DNA of 64,000 bases. It comes from Micromonospora sp. CB01531. GTDB lineage: Bacteria > Actinomycetota > Actinomycetes > Mycobacteriales > Micromonosporaceae. Position numbers and translations under genes: made by a program. The notes under the pieces are model-generated. The model was given only the letters and a program-made list of their open reading frames with translations, had not been told where the DNA came from and did not search any database. Below, in pieces: positions 1 to 9,867 of this stretch. Within the stretch, counting starts at the first letter, position 1, and every line of letters begins with the position of its first letter. The DNA is taken from contig NZ_LWLS01000064.1 of the NCBI RefSeq assembly GCF_001905095.1, positions 1-64,000 on the forward strand, written 5' to 3'.

Positions 1-82
1 GGCCCGGCCCGCCGACCCGGACGAGCGCCCGGCCGGCCGGGCGACCCCGCCCGCCGCCGAGCCGCACCGGCCCGGTCCGGCC

Positions 83-904
83 GTGCCCCCGCCGGGGCGG
101 ACCGGCGAGCCGGCGGTGGCCCGGGCGGCCGCGGTCGTACCGACGCAGGAGCCCGCGCGACCGGGACCGGGAGACGGAGCCGGACCTGCGCTGCGGCGAG
201 CCGAGACGGAGCCGGCCGAGGCGGCCACCGCCGGCAGCGGCCTGCGCGGCGCCCGCTCCGAGCTGCGCCGGCAGATGCGCGAACGGCGGCGCCTGCGGTT
301 GGGCATCCTCGTCCTGGTCAGCCTGGTGCTGCTCGGTGCGGTCCCGCTCTACTTCGGGGTGCGCACGCTCAGCCACGACCCGGTCTTCGACACCCTCGAC
401 GGGCTGGACGTGCCCTCGTGGGCGGCGGTGAAGACCGTCGACAACGTCAGCGGCAGCCGTTGGTGCCTGCAGGACTGCCGGCTGCGGGAACGGACCATCG
501 AGTCGCAGCAGGGGCCGAAGGAGACCGCGCAGGCGTACGAGCAGGCCCTCGCCAGGGACGGCTGGCAGCGCTGGAAGGTCGCCCGTTGCCCGGAGCAGCT
601 CCCGGACCAGCCGGCCAAGGGCAGCTACACCTGCTGGCGCCGGGACGAACTCACCCTCGACCTCTGGGTACGCGAGCCGGCCTGTGTGCCGCCGCCGGTG
701 GACGGGGCGCCCGCGCCGTCTCCGGCCCCCTCGCCCGCAGCGGAGACGTGCACCGGGTCGTTGGTGTCGGTGAAGGTCCGCAACGCGATCGACGACGAGC
801 GGACTGGGCCGCAGCCGAGCACTGATCCGTCACTCACCGGTGAGGATCCCTTCCCGACGCTCACCGACGATCCACTCGGCGAGTTGACACCCTCACCGTC
901 GTGA
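83..904 (+). CDS. Membrane-anchored hypothetical protein, possibly 5'-truncated
   Basis: No family recognised. The first ~75 residues are Pro/Ala/Arg-rich and look disordered. One membrane segment follows (about residues 73-95, LGILVLVSLVLLGAVPLYFG), then an extracellular domain of about 150 residues with several Cys (SRWCLQDC, ARCPEQL, YTCWRR) and a Ser/Pro/Thr-rich tail. The topology suggests a single-pass protein with a disulfide-stabilised outer domain. The frame stays open back to base 2 of the window, so the GTG at 83 may not be the true start and the gene may begin outside. It sits upstream of the DUF948-DUF6167-alaS group. Function is unknown. Confidence 0.6.
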   Translation: MPPPGRTGEPAVARAAAVVPTQEPARPGPGDGAGPALRRAETEPAEAATAGSGLRGARSELRRQMRERRRLRLGILVLVSLVLLGAVPLYFGVRTLSHDPVFDTLDGLDVPSWAAVKTVDNVSGSRWCLQDCRLRERTIESQQGPKETAQAYEQALARDGWQRWKVARCPEQLPDQPAKGSYTCWRRDELTLDLWVREPACVPPPVDGAPAPSPAPSPAAETCTGSLVSVKVRNAIDDERTGPQPSTDPSLTGEDPFPTLTDDPLGELTPSPS

Positions 905-1051
905 GCACCTCTCCATCACGGACGGTAGGGTCTGGGGCTGGCGGGTCCGGCGCTGCGGTCGGTCATGACGGGCCGGGCCGAGGCGGAGTGGACAGGACGG
1001 TCGCGCGTCTCGGGGCGTCGGGCCCCGGGACCCTGGTCGAGGAGGACAGGC

Positions 1052-1513
1052 GTGGAACCTATGGAGGTCGCGGCGCTGGTCGCGGCAATCGCATTTGCGA
1101 TGCTCGTGTTGATCCTGACGCTGCCCATCCTGCGGCTGCGGCACACCGTGGACGCCGCCACCCGGATGATCAACGACCTCAACGACCGTTCCGCACCGCT
1201 GCTGGGTGACGTCAACACCACGGTGAAGAACGTCAACACCGCCCTCGAGCAGGTGCAGACCTCCCTCGACGGGGTCAACCTCCAGCTCGCCAAGGTGGAC
1301 ACCATGACCAGCCACGCGCAGAACGTCACCGCCAACGTGGCGAACCTCGCCGCCGTGGTCTCCGCCGCCGCCGCGAACCCGCTGGTCAAGGTGGCCGCCT
1401 TCGGCTACGGCGTGCGCCGGGCCGCGGCCGCCCGCCGGCACGCGGAGAACGAGCGGGAGGCCCGGGACATCATCAAGCAGCGGCGCCGCGCCGAGAAGCG
1501 CGCCAACCGGTGA
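1052..1513 (+). CDS. DUF948 family membrane protein
   Basis: Protein of 153 residues. An N-terminal membrane helix (VAALVAAIAFAMLVLILTLP) is followed by a long heptad-like segment rich in Asn/Val/Thr (about 35-110) and a basic Arg/Ala/Lys tail, the usual DUF948 layout. The GTG at 1052 is chosen because GGAGG lies 6 bases upstream (1041-1045); an in-frame ATG at 965 would add 29 unsupported residues. In actinobacteria this gene commonly sits just before alaS with the next small membrane protein. The role is unknown; coiled-coil DUF948 proteins are thought to act at the envelope. Confidence 0.8.
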   Translation: MEPMEVAALVAAIAFAMLVLILTLPILRLRHTVDAATRMINDLNDRSAPLLGDVNTTVKNVNTALEQVQTSLDGVNLQLAKVDTMTSHAQNVTANVANLAAVVSAAAANPLVKVAAFGYGVRRAAAARRHAENEREARDIIKQRRRAEKRANR

Positions 1514-1537
1514 CCCGGCGAGCGGGAGGGCTGTGAC

Positions 1538-1843
1538 ATGAAGCGGTTGTTCTGGCTCGGCATCGGGCTGGCCGTGGGGGTGCTGGTGGTCCGCAAGGCG
1601 ACCCGCACCGCGCAGGCGTACACGCCGGCCGGCATCGCCAGCGGCCTGTCCGAATCCGCCGGCAGTCTCGTCGAGTCGGTCCGCGGCTTCGTCGAGGACG
1701 TCCGGATCGGGATGGCCGAGCGCGAGCAGGAGATCCACGAGGCCTTCGCCCGCGGCGAGGTGTACGACGACCAGTTCGCCGAGTTGCGGGAGGACCCGCG
1801 GATCGGCGACCGAGAGATTTTCCCGGAGGAGCACCAGCGATGA
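1538..1843 (+). CDS. DUF6167-type small membrane protein
   Basis: Protein of 101 residues with one N-terminal membrane helix ([18 protein letters not shown]) and an acidic, helical C-terminal part ([20 protein letters not shown]). It lies 24 bp after the DUF948 gene, and its stop overlaps the alaS ATG (ATGA at 1840), so translation is probably coupled to alaS. This small protein pair upstream of alaS is a conserved actinobacterial arrangement. Function is unknown and the family call rests on context and topology. Confidence 0.75.
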   Translation: MKRLFWLGIGLAVGVLVVRKATRTAQAYTPAGIASGLSESAGSLVESVRGFVEDVRIGMAEREQEIHEAFARGEVYDDQFAELREDPRIGDREIFPEEHQR

Positions 1844-4518
1844 AGACGGCGGAGATCAAGCGGCGGTACCTCGCCCACTTCGAGGCGAACGGCCATGCCG
1901 TGGTGCCGTCCGCTCCGCTGCCCGCCATCAGCGACCCGAACCTGCTGTTCGTCAACGCCGGCATGGTGCAGTTCGTCCCCTACTTCCTGGGTCAGCAGAC
2001 CCCGCCGTTCTCCCGCGCGGTCAGCGTCCAGAAGTGCATCCGTACGCCGGACATCGACGAGGTCGGCAAGACCAGCCGGCACGGCACGTTCTTCCAGATG
2101 AACGGCAACTTCTCGTTCGGTGACTACTTCAAGGAGGGGGCGATCCCGTTCGCCTGGGACCTGGCCACCAAGCCGGTCGACCAGGGCGGCTTCGGGCTCG
2201 ACCCCGAGCGGATCTGGGCCACGGTCTACCTGGACGACGACGAGGCGTACGAGATCTGGCGGCGGACCGGCGTGCCGGTCGAGCGGATCGTGCGGCGCGG
2301 CAAGGCGGACAACTTCTGGTCGATGGGAATCCCCGGCCCGTGCGGCCCCTGCTCGGAGCTCTACTACGACCGGGGCCCCGCCTACGGGCGAGAGGGCGGC
2401 CCGGAGGTCGACGAGGACCGCTACCTGGAGTTCTGGAACCTCGTCTTCATGCAGTTCGAGCGGGGTCCCGGCGTCGGCAAGGAGGACTTCCCGATCCTGG
2501 GCGATCTGCCGGCGAAGAACATCGACACCGGCATGGGCCTGGAGCGGATGTCGTCCATTCTCCAGGGCGTGGACAACCTCTACGAGATCGACGAGGTCAA
2601 GCCGATCCTGGACAAGGCCGCCGAGCTGACCGGCAAGCGGTACGGTGCCCGCTCCGGCCACGCGGCCAGCGAGTCGCACCCGGACGACGTCCGGCTGCGG
2701 GTGATCGCCGACCACGTGCGCACCGCGCTGATGCTGATCGGCGACGGGGTGACCCCGTCCAACGAGGGGCGCGGCTACGTGCTGCGGCGGATCATGCGCC
2801 GGGCCATCCGCGCCGTCCGCCTCCTCGGCTACCAGGACCGGGCGCTGCCGGAGCTGCTGCCGGTGGCCCGGGACTGCATGGCCCCGTCGTACCCGGAGCT
2901 GACCGCGGAGTTCGGCCGGATCTCCCAGTACGCGTACGCGGAGGAGGACGCCTTCCTCGCCACGCTGCGTGCCGGCACCACGATCCTGGACACCGCGATC
3001 GCGGATACCAAGTCCGCCGGGCAGGCCTCGATCTCCGGTGACAAGGCGTTCCAGCTGCACGACACGTACGGCTTCCCGATCGACCTGACCCTGGAGATCG
3101 CGGCCGAGCAGGGCCTGCAGGTCGACGCGGAGGGCTTCCGCCGGCTGATGGCCGACCAGCGCAACCGGGCCAAGGCGGACGCGCAGGCGCGAAAGACCGG
3201 CCACACCGACGTGTCGGCGTACCGGTCGGTGCTCGACGGCGGCGGCCCGGTGGAGTTCACCGGCTACACCGAGCTGAACCGCGAGTCCCGGGTACGCGCC
3301 GTGCTCGCCGGCGGTGCCGAGGTGGCGGCGGCGGTCGAGGGGGACACCGTCGAGCTGGTGCTCGACACCACCCCGTTCTACGCCGAGGGTGGCGGCCAGC
3401 AGCCCGACCAGGGCCTCATCACGGTCGGCGGCGGCCAGCTCGAGGTCTTCGACGTGCAGCAGCCGGTGCCGGGGTTGATCGTGCACCGGGCCAAGGTGGT
3501 CCGGGGCGAGGTGCGCGCCGGGGAGACCGGGTACGCCGAGATCGACGTGTCCCGCCGGCGGGCGATCTCCCGCTCGCACACGGCCACCCACCTGGTGCAC
3601 CAGACCATGCGCAACTTCCTCGGCGAGTCGGCCACCCAGGCGGGTTCGCTGAACGCGCCGGGCCGGCTGCGGTTCGACTTCAACACCCCGACCGGGGTGG
3701 CGCCGAGCGTGCTGCACGACGTCGAGCAGCAGGTCAACGAGGTGCTCCTGGCCGACCTGGAGGTGCACGCCTTCATCACCACCCAGGAGGAGGCGCGCCG
3801 GATCGGCGCGATGGCGCTGTTCGGCGAGAAGTACGGCGAGCGGGTCCGGGTCGTCGAGGTGGGCGACTACGCCCGGGAGCTGTGCGGCGGTACCCACGTG
3901 GCCCGCTCGGCCCAGCTTGGCCTGGTCAAGATCCTCTCCGAGGCGTCGGTCGGTTCCGGTGTGCGCCGGATCGAGGCCCTCGTGGGCATGGACGCGTTCG
4001 GCTTCCTGGCCCGCGAGCACCTGCTGGTCTCCCGGCTGGCCGAGCTGTTCCGGGTCCCCGGCGACCAAGTCGCCGACCGGGTGGAGCAGACCGTCACCCA
4101 GCTCCGCGACGCGGAGAAGGAGCTGGAGAAGCTCCGCGCCCAGCTGGTGCTGGGCGGGGCGGCGGCACTGGCCGCGCAGGCCCGGGACGTGCGGGGCGTC
4201 GCGTACGTCGGGACCGAGGCGCCCGAGGGCGCGGCGGCCAACGATGTGCGGACCCTGGCCCAGGAGGTCCGGGGCCGGATCGACCCGGCCCGGCCGGCGG
4301 TGGTCGCCGTGGCCGCCCGGGCGAACGGCAAGGCGTCCCTGGTGGTGGCAGTCAACCAGGCCGCCCGGGCTCGGGGCCTGAGTGCGAAGGATCTGGTGAA
4401 GGCGGCCTTCTCCGGCCGGGGCGGCGGCAGCGACGAGCTGGCCCAGGGCGGTGGTCTGCCCGCCGCGGAGGCGCCGAACCTGCTCCAGACGGTGGAGAAG
4501 GCGATCGCCGAGGCGTGA
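1840..4518 (+). CDS. alaS: Alanine--tRNA ligase
   Basis: Charges tRNA-Ala with alanine and edits mischarged Ser/Gly. The full length of 892 residues is normal. The class II catalytic core is at the N-terminus (NAGMVQF, then the [12 protein letters not shown] segment). The editing domain carries its zinc-binding residues H580 and H584 (HTATH) and C682 and H686 (CGGTH). A C-terminal coiled-coil and C-Ala/DHHA1-like region follows ([13 protein letters not shown]). The start is fixed by the ATGA overlap with the preceding gene. A strong hairpin follows the stop. Confidence 0.98.
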   Translation: MKTAEIKRRYLAHFEANGHAVVPSAPLPAISDPNLLFVNAGMVQFVPYFLGQQTPPFSRAVSVQKCIRTPDIDEVGKTSRHGTFFQMNGNFSFGDYFKEGAIPFAWDLATKPVDQGGFGLDPERIWATVYLDDDEAYEIWRRTGVPVERIVRRGKADNFWSMGIPGPCGPCSELYYDRGPAYGREGGPEVDEDRYLEFWNLVFMQFERGPGVGKEDFPILGDLPAKNIDTGMGLERMSSILQGVDNLYEIDEVKPILDKAAELTGKRYGARSGHAASESHPDDVRLRVIADHVRTALMLIGDGVTPSNEGRGYVLRRIMRRAIRAVRLLGYQDRALPELLPVARDCMAPSYPELTAEFGRISQYAYAEEDAFLATLRAGTTILDTAIADTKSAGQASISGDKAFQLHDTYGFPIDLTLEIAAEQGLQVDAEGFRRLMADQRNRAKADAQARKTGHTDVSAYRSVLDGGGPVEFTGYTELNRESRVRAVLAGGAEVAAAVEGDTVELVLDTTPFYAEGGGQQPDQGLITVGGGQLEVFDVQQPVPGLIVHRAKVVRGEVRAGETGYAEIDVSRRRAISRSHTATHLVHQTMRNFLGESATQAGSLNAPGRLRFDFNTPTGVAPSVLHDVEQQVNEVLLADLEVHAFITTQEEARRIGAMALFGEKYGERVRVVEVGDYARELCGGTHVARSAQLGLVKILSEASVGSGVRRIEALVGMDAFGFLAREHLLVSRLAELFRVPGDQVADRVEQTVTQLRDAEKELEKLRAQLVLGGAAALAAQARDVRGVAYVGTEAPEGAAANDVRTLAQEVRGRIDPARPAVVAVAARANGKASLVVAVNQAARARGLSAKDLVKAAFSGRGGGSDELAQGGGLPAAEAPNLLQTVEKAIAEA

Positions 4519-4533
4519 TGGTCGCATCGATCG

Positions 4534-4567
4534 AGGTCAGGGCGGACCGAACGGTCCGCCCTGACCT
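4534..4567 (+). terminator. Hairpin downstream of alaS
   Basis: Perfect 15-bp inverted repeat (4534-4548 and 4553-4567) with a GAAC tetraloop, 16 bp after the alaS stop. There is no U-tract, as is common for actinobacterial terminators. It lies inside the alaS-ruvX gap, so it may attenuate rather than end transcription, because ruvX begins only 25 bp further on. Confidence 0.7.
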
Positions 4568-4592
4568 GTACCGGCGGGAAGGTGTCCGGTAG

Positions 4593-5054
4593 ATGGCTGA
4601 ACCGACCCGCGGGGTTCGACTTGGGGTGGATGTCGGGCAGGTCCGGGTGGGGGTGGCCCGGTCGGATCCGCACGGCATCCTGGCCACCCCGCTGGTCACC
4701 CTCGCCCGTGACCTGACCGCGGCGCCGGACGCGGTGCCGACCGACATGGCCGAGCTGGTCCGGCTCGCCGCGGAGCACGAGGCGGTCGAGATCGTCGTCG
4801 GACTGCCGGTCAACCTCGCCGGAAAGCATGGCCCGGCGGCGATGAACGTATCGGCGTACGCTGCCCGTTTGGCCGATGTAATGGGGTCGATTCCGGTGAC
4901 GCTGACGGACGAGAGGATGTCGACCGTGGTCGCGAGCCGTAGGCTGGCCGAACGGGGCGTCCGGGGAAAGCGCCAACGGGCGGTGGTCGATCAGGCCGCC
5001 GCGGTGGAGATTCTGCAGAGCTGGCTGGACGCACAGCGGAGGCGGACGCAATGA
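4593..5054 (+). CDS. ruvX: Putative pre-16S rRNA nuclease YqgF/RuvX
   Basis: RNase H-fold nuclease implicated in maturing the 5' end of 16S rRNA. The 153 residues match the family length. The first acidic residue sits in the typical first strand (LGVDVGQVRVGVA), a DERMSTVVA motif precedes the last helix, and a late Asp lies in VVDQAAAVEILQ. Its stop overlaps the mltG start (ATGA at 5051). The alaS-ruvX-mltG-aroE order is conserved across actinobacteria, including mycobacteria. Confidence 0.93.
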   Translation: MAEPTRGVRLGVDVGQVRVGVARSDPHGILATPLVTLARDLTAAPDAVPTDMAELVRLAAEHEAVEIVVGLPVNLAGKHGPAAMNVSAYAARLADVMGSIPVTLTDERMSTVVASRRLAERGVRGKRQRAVVDQAAAVEILQSWLDAQRRRTQ

Positions 5055-6274
5055 TCGACGATCTTGACGTGGTGTTCGACGAGCAGGAGAGGGGGGAGAA
5101 GGGCCGGCACCGGCGCAGCGCGGTACGGAAGCGCAACGGCGGCTCGCGCGGCGGCCGGGGCAAGACGGTCTTCGCCCTCCTGATGGCGCTCGTGCTGCTG
5201 GGCGGCATCGGCGGCGGCGCCTACGTCGGTTTCGACCGGATCCGCAGCTACCTCGTCACCCCCGACTACGACGGCCCGGGCTCCGGCGAGGTGCTGGTGC
5301 AGGTCAAGGCCGGCGACACCCTCACCGACATCGGCAACACCCTCTACGACGCCGGGGTCGTGAAGAGCACCAAGGCGTTCATCGAGGCCGCCGAGGCGAA
5401 CTCGCGCAGCAAGAACATCCAGGTCGGCAGCTACAAGGTCCGCAAGCAGATGAAGGCCGCCGACGTGGTCACCCTGCTGCTGGATCCGAAGAGCCGGGTG
5501 GTCAACGGGGTGACCATCCCCGAGGGCACCATCAGCCTGAACATCTACGCGATCCTCTCCAAGGAGACCAAGATCCCGGTCGCCGAGTTCAAGAAGGCCG
5601 CGGCGGACCCGGAGAAGCTGGGCGTGCCGGCCTTCTGGTTCAAGCGCGAGGACGGCAAGAAGGTCCAGAAGAGCATTGAGGGCTTCCTCTACCCGTCCAC
5701 CTACGAGATCCCGCCGAAGGCCACCGCCGAACAGATCCTGAAGATGATGGTGGACGAGTTCCTCAGGGTCACCCAGCAGCTCGACTTCGTCGATCGGGTG
5801 CAGAAGGAGCGGCAGATCTCCCCGTACGAGGCGCTGATCACCGCCTCGATCGCCCAGGCCGAGGCGGTCGATCCGAAGGATCTGTCCAAGGTCTCCCAGG
5901 TGATCTACAACCGGGTCTACCGCGGCAAGATCGGCTGCAAGTGCCTCGGCATCGACAGCGGCATCAACTACTGGTTCCGCCTGCAGGGCAGGGACCCGAA
6001 GGACTCTGACGACCTGCTGCAGAGCGAGATCAACGACCTGAAGAATCCGTACAACACGCACGATGTGGCCGGCCTGCCGATCACCCCAATCAGCAATCCA
6101 GGTGAGGCCGCGCTCAAGGGCGCGCTGGAGCCGCCGAACGGGGACTGGATCTACTTCATGACGATCGACAAGAAGGGCACGATGGGCTACGGCTCCAACG
6201 ACGCCGAGTATCTGCAGCTCAGGAAGACTATGTGCCAGAACAAGGTGTTGACCGGGTCGAACTGCCGATTCTGA
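5051..6274 (+). CDS. mltG: Endolytic murein transglycosylase MltG
   Basis: Cleaves nascent peptidoglycan strands at the membrane, which is thought to release or terminate them. It has a basic cytoplasmic N-terminus (about 1-37), one membrane helix (FALLMALVLLGGIGGGAYVG, about 40-60) and a YceG-like outer domain. The conserved glutamate lies in TASIAQAE, at about residue 271. A LysM-like segment (VQVKAGDTLTDIGNTLYDAG) precedes the catalytic domain, as in other MltG proteins. The 407 residues are normal. Its start overlaps the ruvX stop. Confidence 0.95.
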   Translation: MIDDLDVVFDEQERGEKGRHRRSAVRKRNGGSRGGRGKTVFALLMALVLLGGIGGGAYVGFDRIRSYLVTPDYDGPGSGEVLVQVKAGDTLTDIGNTLYDAGVVKSTKAFIEAAEANSRSKNIQVGSYKVRKQMKAADVVTLLLDPKSRVVNGVTIPEGTISLNIYAILSKETKIPVAEFKKAAADPEKLGVPAFWFKREDGKKVQKSIEGFLYPSTYEIPPKATAEQILKMMVDEFLRVTQQLDFVDRVQKERQISPYEALITASIAQAEAVDPKDLSKVSQVIYNRVYRGKIGCKCLGIDSGINYWFRLQGRDPKDSDDLLQSEINDLKNPYNTHDVAGLPITPISNPGEAALKGALEPPNGDWIYFMTIDKKGTMGYGSNDAEYLQLRKTMCQNKVLTGSNCRF

Positions 6275-6429
6275 GCGCCGCTGTACCGGTTCCTCTGCGA
6301 CGGCCCGGGAGGCGAGCAGGCGGGCGGGAGCCGGGTCCGGCGGCCGTTCCAGGTCTTCGTACGCGAGCGGTCGGCGAGCGGTTGGTAGCCTCCCCGAGGG
6401 CAGTGACTTCTCCGAAGGGGACCGGGTTG

Positions 6430-7245
6430 GTGACACGACGGGCGGCGGTGGTGGGGAAGCCGATCGCCCATTCGCTCTCCCCGGTGATCCACAACGCCGG
6501 GTACGGGGCGGCCGGGCTGACCGGGTGGTCGTACACCCGGATCGAGTGCGCGGCCGAGGAGTTGGCCGGCCTGGTCGCCGGCCTGGGCCCGGAGTGGGCG
6601 GGGCTGTCGGTGACCATGCCGGGCAAGGAGGCGGCGCTCGCGGTGGCCGACGAGGCCTCGCCGGTCGCCGCCGCCGTGGGTGCCGCCAACACCCTGGTAC
6701 GCCGCCCCGACGGCACCTGGTATGCGGACAACACCGACGTCACCGGCATGGTCGACGTGCTGACCACGGCCGGCTGCGCGGCCGGCGCCACGGTGACCGT
6801 GCTCGGCGCGGGCGGCACCGCCCGGGCGGCGATCGCGGCGGCGGCCCGGATCGGCGCGGCCGACGTGACGGTGGTGGCCCGCCGGCCGGAGGCGATCGAC
6901 GAGCTGCGCCCGGTGGCCCGCGCGGTCGGGGTGCCCCTGGCCGGCGCCGACTGGGACGGCGCCCCGGCGCACGCCCGCGCCGATCTGGTGATCTCGACCG
7001 TGCCGAAGGGGGTGGCCGACCCGCTCGCCGGGCACTTCGACTGGCGGCCGGGGTCCGTCTTCTTCGACGCGCTCTACGATCCTTGGCCCACCCCGCTCGC
7101 CACGACTGCGCTCGCCGCCGGCTGCCGGGTGGTCTCCGGGCTGGACCTGTTGCTGGCCCAGGCCGTTGGCCAGTTTGAGCAGTTCACTGGCGTCGACGCG
7201 CCGGTCGACGCGATGCGTGCGGCGCTGGCTGCGGCACGCGTCTGA
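6430..7245 (+). CDS. aroE: Shikimate dehydrogenase (NADP+)
   Basis: Reduces 3-dehydroshikimate to shikimate. The substrate-site Ser pair is in KPIAHSLSPVIHN, the catalytic Lys in LSVTMPGK, then NTDVTG, and the NADP loop is LGAGGTARAA. The GTG at 6430 is chosen because it places the KPIAHSLSP motif at the usual distance and has a purine-rich site (AAGGGG at 6415-6420) upstream. This gives 271 residues, typical for AroE. The other shikimate genes resume at 20715, so the pathway cluster is interrupted by about 13 kb of glycan genes. Confidence 0.93.
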   Translation: MTRRAAVVGKPIAHSLSPVIHNAGYGAAGLTGWSYTRIECAAEELAGLVAGLGPEWAGLSVTMPGKEAALAVADEASPVAAAVGAANTLVRRPDGTWYADNTDVTGMVDVLTTAGCAAGATVTVLGAGGTARAAIAAAARIGAADVTVVARRPEAIDELRPVARAVGVPLAGADWDGAPAHARADLVISTVPKGVADPLAGHFDWRPGSVFFDALYDPWPTPLATTALAAGCRVVSGLDLLLAQAVGQFEQFTGVDAPVDAMRAALAAARV

Positions 7246-7331
7246 TTCCGGCCGGGCGCCCGACCGGCCCGACCGGAGTGCGGCAGGTCGATACGCTGCT
7301 GCGACAACCGTCGCCGAACCAGGGAGTGCTT

Positions 7332-8234
7332 GTGACCGGGCACCCGTCCCAGCACGACCGTCCGGCCATTCGCGGATCCCGCCGGCCCGTGGTGCTCGCC
7401 GTCCTCGGTGCCGCCCTGGTCGCCGGGCTCGTTGCCCTGGCGCTGCCCCGGGTTGCCGCCGAGGTGCTGCCGGCGGCTCGTCCGTCCGCGCCAGCCCCGG
7501 CCGACCGCCCCGGTACGGACGTACCGGGCTGGCGGCTGGTCTGGTCGGACGAGTTCGACGGGTCGACGGTCGACCGGGCCAGGTGGAACGTCCGGAATGG
7601 CGAGGCGCGCGACATCGACCTCGGCTGCAACGTCGACGACGCGGAGAACGTGATCGTCTCGGGCGGCGTGCTGACCCTCCGGGCGCAGCGGAAGACCACG
7701 GTGTGCGGCTCGCAGCTCCGGCAGTACACCGAGAGCTACCTGGACACCATCGGCAAGGCCTCGTTCCGCTACGGCCGCTTCGAGGTGCGCGCCGAGTCCC
7801 CGAACGGGCCGGCCGACTCGCAGGGGCTGTGGCCGGCGTTCTGGCTGCGGCCGGACGACGGCGGCAAGGGTGAGATCGACGTGGTCGAGCTGCCCGGCGG
7901 TGCGGCGTACCACCGGGCCGCCACCCAGGCCATCTTCTACGACTACACCCCCGTCAAGCAGGACCAGCGCTGGGAGTTCCCGAGCGGGCATCCGGGCGAT
8001 GGCTTCCACACCTACACCACGGAGTGGGAGCCCGGGGTGATCCGCTGGTACATCGACGGCCGGCAGGTCTGGCAGCGGGACCGCGGCACCACGCCGTGGT
8101 TCGACGAGGCCTTCGACAAGCCGTTCAACCTGCGGCTGAACTTCCAGGTCGGGGGCTGGCTCGGCGATCCCGACGCGGCCACCCGTTTCCCGGCCGACTT
8201 CCGGGTCGACCACGTACGCGTCTGGCAGCGCTGA
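7332..8234 (+). CDS. Secreted glycoside hydrolase family 16 protein
   Basis: An endo-acting beta-glucanase or galactanase-like fold. The N-terminal signal or anchor helix (PVVLAVLGAALVAGLVALAL) is followed by a GH16 domain with the catalytic signature EIDVVE (nucleophile and acid/base Glu flanking Asp). WSDEFDG near the start and FRVDHVRVWQ at the end are typical GH16 edges. The GTG at 7332 is chosen over one at 7278 because AGGGAG lies just upstream. The substrate cannot be told from sequence. Its position at the head of a polysaccharide locus suggests it trims or processes that glycan, but this is inference. Confidence 0.88.
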   Translation: MTGHPSQHDRPAIRGSRRPVVLAVLGAALVAGLVALALPRVAAEVLPAARPSAPAPADRPGTDVPGWRLVWSDEFDGSTVDRARWNVRNGEARDIDLGCNVDDAENVIVSGGVLTLRAQRKTTVCGSQLRQYTESYLDTIGKASFRYGRFEVRAESPNGPADSQGLWPAFWLRPDDGGKGEIDVVELPGGAAYHRAATQAIFYDYTPVKQDQRWEFPSGHPGDGFHTYTTEWEPGVIRWYIDGRQVWQRDRGTTPWFDEAFDKPFNLRLNFQVGGWLGDPDAATRFPADFRVDHVRVWQR

Positions 8235-8333
8235 CCGTCAACACCGGCGCCGCCGCGCCCGGACCGTTGCCCGTCGCCAATATCGTGACCGCCAGCGTGC
8301 CGGGCGCAGGGCTGGCACAGGGGAGGACATGAC

Positions 8334-9569
8334 GTGGTGGAGGACCCACGGATCCGCCAGGACGGCCTCGGCTGGGTGAGCCGGGCGATCTTCGGGGAGG
8401 CGCGGCTGTGGCTCGGGGTCGACCCCGGCTCCGCCGTGCCGCCCCCGGGACACCGGGTCGTCGCCCGGTACGCGGTGGTGCCCTCGATGGAGCGGGCCAA
8501 GTTCCTGCTGCCGTTGCCGTCGCGCCGGGTCGGGGCGGCGTCGACGCTGGCGTACAACGCCCTGCGGCCGCCCCGGGTCCGCGTCAACCGGTTCGCCGTC
8601 GGCGTGCTGGCCGGTCTCGGGGCCACCCAGCTGGCCCGGATGCCGGTGCTGACCGTCGCCGTCCCGGCCACCGCCGATCCAGCCGAGCTGCTGCTCACCG
8701 CGTACCTCGCCCGGATCGAGGGCCGCCCCCTGCACGCCGCGATCGGCATCCGCCCACCCGATCCGCACCACAAGCCGACGCTGCAGCTCTTCGACGACCG
8801 GGGCGCCGCGCGGGCGTACGCGAAGGTCGGCTGGAACGAGGCGACCCGGGCGATGGTCCGCGCGGAGGCCGACGCGCTGCGGGAGCTGCCGCGGGGCGCC
8901 GGTGAGTTTCCCGAGGTGCCCCGGCTGCTGCGGGAGGTCGCCTGGGACGACCTGGCGGTGACCCTGGTCGAGCCGATGCCCGCAGGCGTGCGCCGGCTGG
9001 CCCGTCCGGAACGGCCGGAGGTGGCCGCGATGCTCGCGGTCGCCCGGCGCGGTGGCCCGCCGGCCGCGTCCCGGCCGCTGGCCGACTCGCCGTTCCTGGC
9101 CGACCTCACCGCCCGCGCCGGACGCGCCGGTGGGCCGGTCGTCCCGGCGCTGGCGGCTCTCGCCGACCGGGACGGGGCGACCACATTGGAGTTCGGCCAC
9201 TGGCACGGTGACTGGGTGCCCTGGAACCTCGGCACCCACCGGGGCCGCCTCTTCGCCTGGGACTGGGAGAACAGCGGCATCGGGCGGCCGGTCGGCTTCG
9301 ACCTCGCCCACCAGGCGTTCCAGAGTGCACTGTCGCTGCGTGACCGGCCGGTGGCTGAGGCGGCGGGCGAGATGGCGGCGGTGCTGGAACGGTACGGCGC
9401 TGCCTTTGGTCTCGACCCGGCGCGCCGTCGCCTGGTCGCCGACGCCTACCTCGTCGAGTTGTGGCTGCGTAGCGCGGAACTCGCGGCCGGGGGCGGCGGC
9501 TGGAGCAGCAAACTGCACCCCACCCTGCTGCACCTGCTCGCCGACCGGTTGGGGCTGCCGCGAGACTGA
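8334..9569 (+). CDS. APH-fold phosphotransferase-like protein
   Basis: Protein of 411 residues. The C-terminal half carries the aminoglycoside-phosphotransferase/choline-kinase signature: HGDWVPWN (catalytic D293, N298) and the metal-binding DWE (D310) within LFAWDWENSG. The N-terminal ~200 residues are diverged, with no clear glycine-rich loop. The family phosphorylates small molecules or sugars. In a glycan locus, phosphorylation of a sugar precursor is possible but unproven. A GGGAGGA ribosome binding site precedes GTG 8334; an ATG at 8329 is out of frame. Confidence 0.7.
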   Translation: MVEDPRIRQDGLGWVSRAIFGEARLWLGVDPGSAVPPPGHRVVARYAVVPSMERAKFLLPLPSRRVGAASTLAYNALRPPRVRVNRFAVGVLAGLGATQLARMPVLTVAVPATADPAELLLTAYLARIEGRPLHAAIGIRPPDPHHKPTLQLFDDRGAARAYAKVGWNEATRAMVRAEADALRELPRGAGEFPEVPRLLREVAWDDLAVTLVEPMPAGVRRLARPERPEVAAMLAVARRGGPPAASRPLADSPFLADLTARAGRAGGPVVPALAALADRDGATTLEFGHWHGDWVPWNLGTHRGRLFAWDWENSGIGRPVGFDLAHQAFQSALSLRDRPVAEAAGEMAAVLERYGAAFGLDPARRRLVADAYLVELWLRSAELAAGGGGWSSKLHPTLLHLLADRLGLPRD

Positions 9570-9580
9570 GCCGGTCGGTG

Positions 9581-9611
9581 CCCGTTGTCGGGGAGGCGAC
9601 TGACAAACGGG
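9581..9611 (+). terminator. Probable hairpin after the kinase-like gene
   Basis: Inverted repeat CCCGTTGTC (9581-9589) with GACAAACGGG (9602-9611), one bulged base, about 12 bases after the stop. The rest of the 298-bp gap up to 9867 shows no gene. It contains a short CACCAC/GTGGTG palindrome at 9684-9702 of unknown meaning. Confidence 0.4.
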
Positions 9612-9867
9612 ACAAAACGCGGCAGAAGCCGCCGCCCTCGCTACCGCCGGCGAAGAAGCTCCACTAGGGTGTCAGCACTCGATCACCACCTGTCACGTGG
9701 TGGCGGGTTCGATCCGGCCCGGGTGGCGTGGGCGCCCCGGGCCGTGGGCACGGGGAGGTCCGGCCGGTGGCTGGCATGGCAGAGGGCGGGCAGCGGCGGG
9801 CACGCGTCGCGCGGCCCGGGACGGGCGCCGATTCGCCCGCCCGGCGGCCCGACGGCGGTGACCGCCG

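Noticed and set aside
1405-4527. Very long open frame on the minus strand opposite alaS
   Set aside because: Antisense frames stay open in very G+C-rich coding DNA. The translation is low in complexity with no family motif, and the plus-strand alaS is certain.
9684-9702. CACCAC/GTGGTG palindrome containing CACGTG
   Set aside because: Short arms and no matching second site; too weak to call an operator.
9701-9725. GGGTTCGATCC resembling a tRNA T-loop
   Set aside because: The flanking bases do not form a 5-bp T-stem, and no acceptor, D or anticodon arm is present.
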